Origin: Neptunomonas phycophila
GTDB taxonomy: Bacteria > Pseudomonadota > Gammaproteobacteria > Pseudomonadales > Balneatricaceae
Length of the DNA: 64,000 nt
Direction: 5' to 3'
Assembly: GCF_001922575.1 (NCBI RefSeq)
Contig: NZ_MRCI01000002.1
Span: 1-64,000, forward strand
The notes beneath the pieces are model-generated. The model saw nothing but the letters and a program-made list of their open reading frames with translations. It searched no databases and had not been told where the DNA came from. This document shows, in pieces, positions 26,575 to 33,214 of this stretch (its first letter is position 1; every line of letters begins with the position of its first letter). A program made the translations under genes and the position numbers.

Positions 26575-27657
26575 ATGGCAACACAAGACAAAAGGACAGC
26601 TAGTAGCATCCAATTAGCTGGAGCACTTGTGATTGGATTACTGCTTGGCATGATATCTTTCTATCTACTTAAAGGCGTAGGTGATTACTCTAATTTATTA
26701 GCTGCTGTGATAGGTGCATCAATTGCTTTACTTGTTCCTATTTGGCAGACGTATGTTATTCAAAGGTCAAAGCTTGCGATTGAAGTGAATGGTATAAGCC
26801 GAAAGGTCTCGGATAAAGCAAAAGTTTCGTTAGATGAACATTCTGAACTTTCATATTTGCGAAAAATGAAGGAGGAGGATAACCCAAGGTTTATTATCAT
26901 GGGTGGCGAACCAAAGAGAGCTTCGCAAGATAGATCTGTAACACTTGATGAGTTAGAGGAATTGCTTCAAAGGGCTAAACAAGAGCTAAAAGATTTTCCT
27001 GAGAAAATAGCCGATAGAAAAAATGATCTTGAAAAGGTTAATGCCTTTACAGCTGATACATTTTCAAAGCATGAATGTAATAAGCTTAATAGGCTTTTAC
27101 GGCCAGAAATTGATTTCAATTCTGAAGATGTATCAGCAACCTTAGTTGAGTTTAAAAGACACTTTGAAGACAAACTTTCAAATATCAAGGAAAAATATGA
27201 TGAGCTTCAGTCATCTATTCCTGAAATAGACCGAAAAGTGACTCAGATAAAAGAAGACCTTATTGCAAATAAATCATATTTTGAAATTTCAGTTACGCTA
27301 ATTAATTCAGGTCGCTTAAACACTTCAATCAAAAGGCCTGCTTTATTTCGAGTTTATATCGGAAGAGAAAACTATATAGATTTGAAGCTGACTCTTAGTG
27401 ATTTTGAAACAAAATCCGAGATTTCACCAAACTCTACAGTAGTTGGAACCTTTTCATCCACCGACATTTCCCAGCTCCCTGAAGAGGATAGGAAACTCAT
27501 AAATACTTACTGGGGGCAAAGTGTTCAATGTAAGTTATTCGTTGAAGATGTTCATGGTGAAGCAACTGCATCTAATTCGATAGCATTTTCAGAAGGCCTA
27601 TATCAAAAGATAATATTTGATCGCTTAGCCGTTATTGCTACCAATCAAAACATGTAA
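26575..27657 (+). CDS. two-TM membrane protein with coiled coil, unknown function (cassette gene)
   Basis: A 360-residue protein with two N-terminal membrane segments (residues ~14-34 and ~42-60). A charged, coiled-coil-rich middle follows (residues ~120-230, e.g. EELLQRAKQELKDFPEKIAD), then a beta-rich C-terminal domain (ISVTLINSGRLNTSIKRPALFRVYI). Not assigned to a family. A membrane anchor with a large cytosolic coiled coil is common among effector or sensor subunits of defence proteins, but that is only an analogy. The start is the ATG at 26575 behind GGAG. Its stop codon TAA is the first part of attC site 4. Confidence 0.72.
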   Translation: MATQDKRTASSIQLAGALVIGLLLGMISFYLLKGVGDYSNLLAAVIGASIALLVPIWQTYVIQRSKLAIEVNGISRKVSDKAKVSLDEHSELSYLRKMKEEDNPRFIIMGGEPKRASQDRSVTLDELEELLQRAKQELKDFPEKIADRKNDLEKVNAFTADTFSKHECNKLNRLLRPEIDFNSEDVSATLVEFKRHFEDKLSNIKEKYDELQSSIPEIDRKVTQIKEDLIANKSYFEISVTLINSGRLNTSIKRPALFRVYIGRENYIDLKLTLSDFETKSEISPNSTVVGTFSSTDISQLPEEDRKLINTYWGQSVQCKLFVEDVHGEATASNSIAFSEGLYQKIIFDRLAVIATNQNM

Positions 27658-27724
27658 CAAGCGCGTCAATTGGGACTGGCTTTCCGCTGTCGCTGCAAAC
27701 CAGCCCATTACGCGAACGTTATGC
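27655..27724 (+). other. attC site 4 (~70 bp)
   Basis: Starts TAACAAGCGCGTCAATTGGG and ends TTACGCGAACGTTATGC. CTGG/CCAG, AATTGG/CCATT and GCG/CGC arms give the expected palindrome. The R' is GTTATGC. It overlaps the stop codon of the preceding gene. Confidence 0.9.
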
Positions 27725-27827
27725 ATACGGTGTAAATTACCACTTTACGTAGATTTATTAGAGCGATCATGTATTAAGAACATACTACGAGCTCTTTCTT
27801 GAAATTTGAAAAGGATTTAAGTTGTAG

Positions 27828-28655
27828 ATGATTAAATTAAATTTGGATGTTGTTGTTAATAGCCTCGAAAATGAAATTGATATGCAATATGGTCTTGAGA
27901 CTTTGAAAGGTACATCTGATGTAATTAGTATTGCAGCCGAAACAATTTTGAGAGAAAGAGTCCCAGAGAAAAGAACGCACAAGAGTGATGTTAGAACTAG
28001 ATTAAAAAATACATTTACGGGCTCTTATGGGCAAAGGTTCTCTTTAGAAATAGAAGATAAAGACCTACAAAAGAGGTTGCGAAAAATAGGCGATGAGGTA
28101 TTTTTAGAAGTACTTAGCTATTTTGTAATGGATGCACTGTACATAGAAACCCCTGATCTAAGTGACGGTGCGGAAATAATTGTAGATCAACTTTCTGATA
28201 TATCTGACAAATTAGTGGATCGACTTAAAGAACCACTGATAGATATGCATAAAATCGCTGTCTATTTCAACTACAATATACAAATAAGGCAGAGAAAACG
28301 AGGGTTAGACGTGCCTAGGCAGCTCCTTCTCCTAGATAAAAATACAGCCAAGAATATAACTGAGGCCACCTGTTCCGATGAGGAAGAGGATTTTGACGTT
28401 GTAATAGTTCGTTTTCACTCTATTACAGGAAATGGAAGGTTCTATATTAAAAAATTGCAGGCTATTGAATCATTTGGGTTTGCTAGCAAAATCAAAGTCG
28501 TTACAGATCAAATTCGAAAATCAATTTCAGAAAACCTACATAAAAACAATACAGTTGACCCAGAAAATGGAACCTTTATAAAGATACGAACAAAGAAGAT
28601 TTCATTGCCAAAAGGCAAGGTAATCAAGTATCTAATTACGGGCGTATATGTATGA
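27828..28655 (+). CDS. unrecognised cytosolic protein, first gene of a two-gene cassette
   Basis: A 275-residue, mostly charged protein without membrane segments or signal peptide. Visible features are an N-terminal region LETLKGTSDVISIAAETIL, a central helical part around residues 70-130, and a C-terminal part containing IVRFHSITGNGRFYIKKLQ and ENGTFIKIRTKKISLPKGK. I cannot assign a catalytic motif. Its stop overlaps the start of the putAbiC-like membrane gene by 4 bases (ATGA), so the two are translated together and travel as one cassette. Likely a sensor or regulatory partner, by context only. Confidence 0.72.
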   Translation: MIKLNLDVVVNSLENEIDMQYGLETLKGTSDVISIAAETILRERVPEKRTHKSDVRTRLKNTFTGSYGQRFSLEIEDKDLQKRLRKIGDEVFLEVLSYFVMDALYIETPDLSDGAEIIVDQLSDISDKLVDRLKEPLIDMHKIAVYFNYNIQIRQRKRGLDVPRQLLLLDKNTAKNITEATCSDEEEDFDVVIVRFHSITGNGRFYIKKLQAIESFGFASKIKVVTDQIRKSISENLHKNNTVDPENGTFIKIRTKKISLPKGKVIKYLITGVYV

Positions 28656-29395
28656 CTTCAAAAAAAATAGTCCTTATATCGCTATTGACTATATTTTTGG
28701 CATGGTTTTCTTATTGGTACAATTTTAGTTACTTGAATTCCTATGAAATATCAAGAAACCCTGAGGATTGGGCTGTTTTAGGTGATTTCTTGGGTGGTGT
28801 TCTAAATCCTATTCTAAGTTTTTTGACTATTGTTTTACTTGTGAGTTCTTTAAAAATTCAGAAAGAATCAAACTCTCACCTCCAGTCTGAGATTGAGAAG
28901 AGCGAGCGCTTTGAAAGAGTACGCTCATTTGAAACAAGTTTTTTCAACATGATTGATTCTCAAAAGGTTATATTTGATAAATTTTGTTTGAAGTTCAAAA
29001 ATTCAGAAAGTATAGAGCTATTTTATTCTTCGGCGGCTGTGATAGAGTTGGAGTCTGTTTTGATAGAAATGAGAGAAGCAGGAGGAACTAATCAGCAAAT
29101 TAAAAATGCGATTGAAGTATTTGATGAAAATGATGAAATATATTCTGTAGTAAGAACTTTTTGCGTAATTGTTAAAATGATTGATAAAAAATTAGGTTCT
29201 TATGATGATTTTGATCCTCAAGAGATTAAGGATTACTACGAAACATTAATTAATTTTACTGATTACTCGCTTGTTAGATTAGTACTTGTTTCTCACAAAT
29301 ACTTAAATTACTCAGTTTTAAAGTCTTTGGATAATTCTGAGTTCATGTCAGTTATAGAAAGTGTCGGTGCAGACGGCTATTTGCGTGATGTTTAA
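28652..29395 (+). CDS. putative phage abortive-infection (putAbiC-like) membrane protein
   Basis: A 247-residue protein with two N-terminal membrane segments (residues ~5-27 and ~48-70). The loop text PEDWAVLGDFLGGVLNPILSFLTIVLL is the hallmark of the putative phage abortive infection family (PF16872). The long C-terminal cytosolic helical domain includes FETSFFNMIDSQKVIFDKF. Members are membrane effectors in several predicted anti-phage loci, though their action is not well defined. It is coupled to the upstream unknown gene and sits in an integron cassette, a setting known to carry phage-defence systems. Confidence 0.75.
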   Translation: MTSKKIVLISLLTIFLAWFSYWYNFSYLNSYEISRNPEDWAVLGDFLGGVLNPILSFLTIVLLVSSLKIQKESNSHLQSEIEKSERFERVRSFETSFFNMIDSQKVIFDKFCLKFKNSESIELFYSSAAVIELESVLIEMREAGGTNQQIKNAIEVFDENDEIYSVVRTFCVIVKMIDKKLGSYDDFDPQEIKDYYETLINFTDYSLVRLVLVSHKYLNYSVLKSLDNSEFMSVIESVGADGYLRDV

Positions 29396-29424
29396 TAGCC
29401 GGGAAATGTAAATTGGAGGCGGAT

Positions 29425-29493
29425 GCATAACAAAGCCATTAATCTGACTGCTTTACGCTGCGCTCCAAGCAGCAAATTATGGCGACGTTAGGC
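29425..29493 (+). other. attC site 5 (~69 bp)
   Basis: GCATAACAAAGCCATTAATC at the left, TTATGGCGACGTTAGGC at the right. GACTGCTT/AAGCAG and GCCATTAAT/AATTATGGC arms pair. It closes the two-gene putAbiC-like cassette and is close in sequence to attC site 3. Confidence 0.9.
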
Positions 29494-29509
29494 TCTCAAG
29501 GAGGAAAAT

Positions 29510-29875
29510 TTGAGCAATCTGAAAACTGTAGAGCTGAAGACTTTTATTCCTTCAAAGGATTTTGAAACATCAAAGAATTTCTATTCGGAAATTGGTTTCA
29601 CAAAAGCTTCTGATGAAGGTGGAATTGCCTGCTTTCACTCTGGTGGCTGCAGCTTTCTACTTCAAGATTTTTATGACAAATCATTAGCTGAAAACCTGAT
29701 GATGCATTTGCTGGTCGAAGATGTTTATTCTTGGCATAAGCAAATCAAAGAGTCGGGTGTGGCCGATAAATATCATATTAGTGTCTCAGATATTACGAAG
29801 CAGCCGTGGGGTATGCTAGATTTTGTTATTCACGATCCTAGCGGTGTATTGTGGCGGTTTGGCCAAAATGTATAG
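29510..29875 (+). CDS. VOC (glyoxalase/bleomycin-resistance) family protein (cassette gene)
   Basis: A 121-residue vicinal-oxygen-chelate protein with paired beta-alpha-beta-beta-beta modules: FIPSKDFETSKNFYSEIGFTK at the start and FVIHDPSGVLWRFGQN at the end. Relatives include small-molecule binding or detoxifying proteins and fosfomycin or bleomycin resistance proteins, but the specific substrate cannot be read here. The start is a TTG at 29510 with a strong AAGGAGG 5 bases before it. Last recognisable cassette of the array. Confidence 0.85.
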   Translation: MSNLKTVELKTFIPSKDFETSKNFYSEIGFTKASDEGGIACFHSGGCSFLLQDFYDKSLAENLMMHLLVEDVYSWHKQIKESGVADKYHISVSDITKQPWGMLDFVIHDPSGVLWRFGQNV

Positions 29876-29985
29876 CCTAACAAACATGTCTACAGGGCAG
29901 TTTTTTGGCTGCGCCATTTGTGAATTTCGCTTTGCTACACTTTTTATAAAAGCTCTCCACAAAAAATAGCGCTGTTACATAGGCC
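29875..29985 (+). other. degenerate or broken attC at the right end of the array
   Basis: GCCTAACAAACATGTC directly at the VOC stop is a typical attC left end. GCTGTTACATAGGC at 29971-29984 could be a right core, but the arms between are not complementary. It is either a decayed attC or a half-site marking where the array was joined to the chromosome. Confidence 0.45.
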
Positions 29986-30026
29986 TTATTAAGTCCTGCA
30001 TCCCTCTACTTACTGCCAAAAGCTCA

Positions 30027-30689
30027 CTACAAATGCCCCGTTTTCACATAGATCAATGCGCCGTCTTCTTTTGTAAATGGCGTGTGTTGGCTCATGTGGG
30101 GGCTTCGTAGCCATGTACCCGCGGGGTAGCTTCTGTGTTCGTCGTAGAAGGTGCCAGCGATAACAAGTATTTCTTCACCGCCCCAGTGCTGGTGGGTTTT
30201 GAATTGCGTGTTGGGGGCCCATTTCACGAGTGCTACGTGCTCGCCTTCAAATTCGTGCAATGGCATCACGGTTAAACCATCAACCAACCCTGGGTGCCAC
30301 ATTTGTTGGGTGGTATCAATCGCTTTTTGCTCAGTATCGCGTTCGTTAAATTGGTGTAACTTAACAAAAATCGTCGCGCCTTCTTTTCCGATGTTGGGCG
30401 TGTGGGAGGTGCCTATTGGATTGCGAAGGTAGCTGCCTTGTGGGTAGGGTTGATGCTCATCGGCAAATACACCGTCGAGTACAAAAATCTCTTCGCCTCC
30501 GTCGTGCGTATGAGATGAGAACTGGCTGTGGGGTGCATAGCGCACAATAGACGTGGCGCGTGCGACTTCATCGCCTATTCGATCGAGCATCATGCGTTCA
30601 ACGCCGGGCATGGGGGATGGGACCCATTGGTAATCCTCAGGTCGAATGACGACACGTTGGTCAAAGTCGGCATTGAGTAATGTGCTCAT
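30027..30689 (-). CDS. ChrR-like double-cupin protein
   Basis: A 220-residue protein with two cupin repeats, each with metal-ligand text: SSHTHDGGEEIFVLDGVFADE and KTHQHWGGEEILVIAGTFYDE. This matches the cupin anti-sigma ChrR-like domain, but the N-terminal zinc-binding anti-sigma region is missing, so it is more likely a free-standing metal-dependent cupin enzyme or redox sensor. No sigma factor is adjacent. It is convergent with the end of the cassette array. Confidence 0.85.
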   Translation of the reverse strand: MSTLLNADFDQRVVIRPEDYQWVPSPMPGVERMMLDRIGDEVARATSIVRYAPHSQFSSHTHDGGEEIFVLDGVFADEHQPYPQGSYLRNPIGTSHTPNIGKEGATIFVKLHQFNERDTEQKAIDTTQQMWHPGLVDGLTVMPLHEFEGEHVALVKWAPNTQFKTHQHWGGEEILVIAGTFYDEHRSYPAGTWLRSPHMSQHTPFTKEDGALIYVKTGHL

Positions 30690-30826
30690 GGTACGTTCTC
30701 ATCGATGTTTTTGGGTTGGCTACGGGTACTGTCCTTACAAGGCTGCGTCTAAACGCTGTACGTGCAGACTCCCTGTTTGTCATTCATTTTAGCAACAAAG
30801 CCTGTAGGGCTAGGTAGGGTTATTGT

Positions 30827-31405
30827 ATGAGAAAGCGAATAACTCAGTTGTGTATTTTGTTGTGTTCGGCGTTGATTAGCGCGGTAGGTTCTGCGTCAGA
30901 GTTGACAGAGGATCAATTATGGCAGGCGTTAGCGTCTACTCATCATGTGGCTATTATGCGCCATGCGATAGCGCCGGGCATTGGCGATCCATCAAACTTC
31001 ACGCTTGGTGAGCGCGACACACAGCGGAATTTGTCGAATGCTGGGGTTAACCAAGCAAAGCGTATTGGCGATAGGTTTCGTGAGCAGGGTATTACTGAGG
31101 CAGATGTCTATTCGAGTGAGTGGTTTCGGTGCTTAGATACGGCTAATTTGTTGGCCTTTGGCGGTGTAACGCCGCAACCTTTGTTAAATTCCTTCTTTCA
31201 AGACACTTCACAAAAGGGTGAGCAAACCCAAGAGCTTAGGCAATGGATTATCCAGCAAAATACTGACACCCCCAGAGTGTTGGTAACTCATCAGGTTAAT
31301 ATCACGGCGCTCACAGGTGTTTATCCTTCGTCAGGTGAAATTGTGGTGTTGCGTGTTGGTGAAGGCTCCGATCTCACGGTGCTGGGCACGATTAAAACGC
31401 AGTAG
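30827..31405 (+). CDS. periplasmic histidine-phosphatase family protein
   Basis: A 192-residue protein with an N-terminal signal peptide (cleavage near SASE, residue ~24) and a histidine phosphatase core. The catalytic His is in VAIMRHAIAPG, Arg in RNLSNAGVNQAKRIGDRF, and the second His in VLVTHQVNITALTG. Likely a periplasmic phosphomonoesterase of unknown substrate. Followed by a bidirectional terminator. Confidence 0.85.
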   Translation: MRKRITQLCILLCSALISAVGSASELTEDQLWQALASTHHVAIMRHAIAPGIGDPSNFTLGERDTQRNLSNAGVNQAKRIGDRFREQGITEADVYSSEWFRCLDTANLLAFGGVTPQPLLNSFFQDTSQKGEQTQELRQWIIQQNTDTPRVLVTHQVNITALTGVYPSSGEIVVLRVGEGSDLTVLGTIKTQ

Positions 31406-31431
31406 TAAATAGGTGTGTTTGAAGGGAGCCG

Positions 31432-31459
31432 TTAAAAAGGGAGCTAGCTCCCTTTTTAA
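31432..31459. terminator. bidirectional terminator
   Basis: A perfect 28-bp palindrome: TTAAAAAGGGAGCT and AGCTCCCTTTTTAA. It ends in T-runs in both directions and separates the convergent phosphatase and PNPOx-like genes. Confidence 0.9.
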
Positions 31460-31472
31460 AACACGCTTGTAT

Positions 31473-31937
31473 CTAAACGTTGACGCGTGCGTGATCGCCC
31501 ATCTCATCGGGATCAATTTGTTTGCCGGTAAATAGCTTGAACATCCCTTTGATGCTGGGGTCGGCTGTCCAGATTTCGGCATCTTTCAGTTCCATGCGCA
31601 TCATTAATAGCGATGGGTCATCTTTACCTTTCTCATACCAAGCACTGACAGGTTTGGACCAGTATTTGTCGATAATTTCTGGACGCGTTTCATGGACGAG
31701 TGTACCGCTAATGCAGGCGAATAAATCATGACCTTTACTGCTAAATTGCACCATTGCCGGTCCGCCTTTGGCAACTCGGTTCGTTGTGGTGGTGTAAAAC
31801 CAGAACTCGCTGTTGGCATCTTTATCTAACTGTACGCGCATGGGCTCTGAGTGATCGTTAGTACCCGTTAGCCCCAGCATTACATTAGGGCTATCGGCAA
31901 GCGCTTCCCACATAGCTTTACTCATATCAGTCGACAT
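31473..31937 (-). CDS. pyridoxamine 5'-phosphate oxidase-like (general stress protein 26) family
   Basis: A 154-residue flavin-binding split-barrel protein. FWFYTTTTNRVAKGGPAMVQFSSKG and YWSKPVSAWYEKGKDDPSLLMMRMEL match the general stress protein family, whose members bind FMN or FAD; their reactions are mostly unknown. It is a single gene, with a purine-rich ribosome-binding site before the ATG. Confidence 0.85.
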   Translation of the reverse strand: MSTDMSKAMWEALADSPNVMLGLTGTNDHSEPMRVQLDKDANSEFWFYTTTTNRVAKGGPAMVQFSSKGHDLFACISGTLVHETRPEIIDKYWSKPVSAWYEKGKDDPSLLMMRMELKDAEIWTADPSIKGMFKLFTGKQIDPDEMGDHARVNV

Positions 31938-32184
31938 AGTGTGCTCCTTGTATAAACGTAAATTGAGTTAACGCTAGGCTTTATGATTAACGTTGTTTTG
32001 TTAAACCAATGGCGCGTTCGCGTTAACTACTTAGTGAGTAATGAGCATAAGGCATGCCAGAATACATGATTGGCGCTATGTCAGGGCTTTAGCGTAGTAC
32101 GGAGTTTGCGCAGTGGGAAAACAGGGGTAAGGTTCCTGTAATTTATGCAGGTAGGTTTACTTTTTTACAGGATAGTACGCGGGT

Positions 32185-32206
32185 GTATGAATAAAAATGT
32201 TATGTC
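32185..32206. repeat. fragment resembling the end of the long island repeat
   Basis: GTATGAATAAAAATGTTATG closely follows the terminal 22 bases of repeat copy A (GTATAAATAAAACTGTTATG, two differences). It lies 140 bases before an effector-immunity gene pair, in the same position the repeats hold before cassette genes. The rest of the 408-base gap (31938-32345) shows only weak inverted repeats around GTTAAC and no gene. Confidence 0.45.
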
Positions 32207-32345
32207 TACTAGGGTAGTAAAGTTCAAATATGGAGTGCTGGGGAGGCTGTTGGTTTTTTACTTTTGATATAAGTTTGATTTGCTACTGCGGCCAATAATA
32301 GAATGCTGATTTACTATCAACGCTAGTCTACAAGGAATGTATGTA

Positions 32346-32744
32346 ATGAGCGACGGTCATTTTGTTTATACAAAAGTAAAAAGTTTGGAAGGCAAACCAA
32401 AAGTATTTGGTGGGCAGTGCGCTGGTTTAGTCCAGTGGTACACAAAAGTTGGAAAGGCTGATACGTGGCGAGAGGGTATTCAAGTTAGAGGTAATGCTTC
32501 GGAAATAGTATCGGGTACTGCTGTGGCGACATTCGAAAATGGAGTTTATCCTAATCGTAGTCACGGGAATCATGCCGCTCTTTATATCTCCCAAGATTCA
32601 CAAGGCATTTGGGTTATGGATCAATGGACATCAAAGCCATCTATTTCTAAGCGAAAAATGCTGTTTAGAGGGAAAAATTCCGATGGGTCATTTGTTGACC
32701 CTAGTAACAATGGCGATGCGTTGTCGGTGATTATTCATGAATAA
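32346..32744 (+). CDS. BPSL0067-family protein, putative amidase-type effector
   Basis: A 132-residue protein of the BPSL0067 family, related to NlpC/P60-type peptidoglycan amidases proposed as type VI or similar effectors. The likely catalytic Cys is in VFGGQCAGLVQWY and the His in YPNRSHGNHAALYISQD. IWVMDQWTSKPSISKRKMLF and DPSNNGDALSV complete the signature. The start at 32346 has AAGGA 9 bases before it. It has no signal peptide, so delivery needs a secretion system not seen here. The downstream secreted protein overlaps its end by 8 bases and is the likely immunity partner. Confidence 0.82.
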   Translation: MSDGHFVYTKVKSLEGKPKVFGGQCAGLVQWYTKVGKADTWREGIQVRGNASEIVSGTAVATFENGVYPNRSHGNHAALYISQDSQGIWVMDQWTSKPSISKRKMLFRGKNSDGSFVDPSNNGDALSVIIHE

Positions 32745-33147
32745 ATTTGTCATGTTGGCCCTATTGTCAGTTCCACTTTATAGTAGTTACAGCCTTGCAC
32801 ATGATGGTGTTGCTCATATTGAGTGTCCCGAAAGCATCTCTACTGCTCAGGTGGTAGAGTCTGCTGATGAGTCATTCAGTGCTTTTACAAAAAAAGGTGC
32901 GAATTACTTCCTTGGGATAGGTGTTACTGAAGGTAGCCCTGATAAGGAACAGTGGTTGAGGCCTGAATATCTGAAAGAGAAAGATATCGACTTATATGAT
33001 CTCTCGTATGCTCAAGAGTCGGTTTGGGTGGTATGCCAGTACGCAAACACCTCGGTTACTTTAGCAAAAGAGCTTGAAAGAGCTTCCGCTTGCGAAATAC
33101 CTACTCCGCAACATGGCGGAAATACTGCTAATTGCCGTTTGAAATAG
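32737..33147 (+). CDS. STY0301-like periplasmic protein, putative immunity protein
   Basis: A 136-residue protein with a clear signal peptide (FVMLALLSVPLYSSYSLAHD, cleavage near residue 22) and four cysteines in the mature part, so probably a disulfide-stabilised periplasmic protein. The layout (CPESIS early, a central GWxxx-like region, VWVVCQY late) fits the STY0301 family that accompanies BPSL0067-type genes. It would bind and block the amidase in the periplasm. Translationally coupled to the effector. Confidence 0.72.
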   Translation: MNKFVMLALLSVPLYSSYSLAHDGVAHIECPESISTAQVVESADESFSAFTKKGANYFLGIGVTEGSPDKEQWLRPEYLKEKDIDLYDLSYAQESVWVVCQYANTSVTLAKELERASACEIPTPQHGGNTANCRLK

Positions 33148-33214
33148 TAATTACCAACTAAAGGGCCTAATAAGTGATCTTTATGATGGCCCTTTAGATC
33201 CTTCGGTCGCGTCT

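Larger units (their letters stand above)
24550..29493 (+). mobile_element. integron gene-cassette array (no integrase in the window)
   Basis: Five attC sites in the same orientation separate short, AT-rich, promoter-poor genes, each followed closely by an attC. The first, membrane-protein cassette must begin upstream of 24550, near repeat copy B. No intI integrase or attI is present in 64 kb, so this fits a cluster of attC sites lacking an integrase, or the distal end of a chromosomal integron split by rearrangement. Gene content (unknown proteins, SUKH-like, VOC, probable defence genes, toxin-antitoxin nearby) is typical of sedentary arrays. Confidence 0.88.

Noticed and set aside
22800-30000. 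Insertion sequence, prophage or CRISPR array in the island
   Set aside because: No transposase, phage structural genes, tRNA-int junction or regularly spaced short repeats were found.
30027-30689. Anti-sigma factor ChrR with partner RpoE
   Set aside because: The N-terminal zinc-binding anti-sigma domain is missing and there is no sigma factor next to it.
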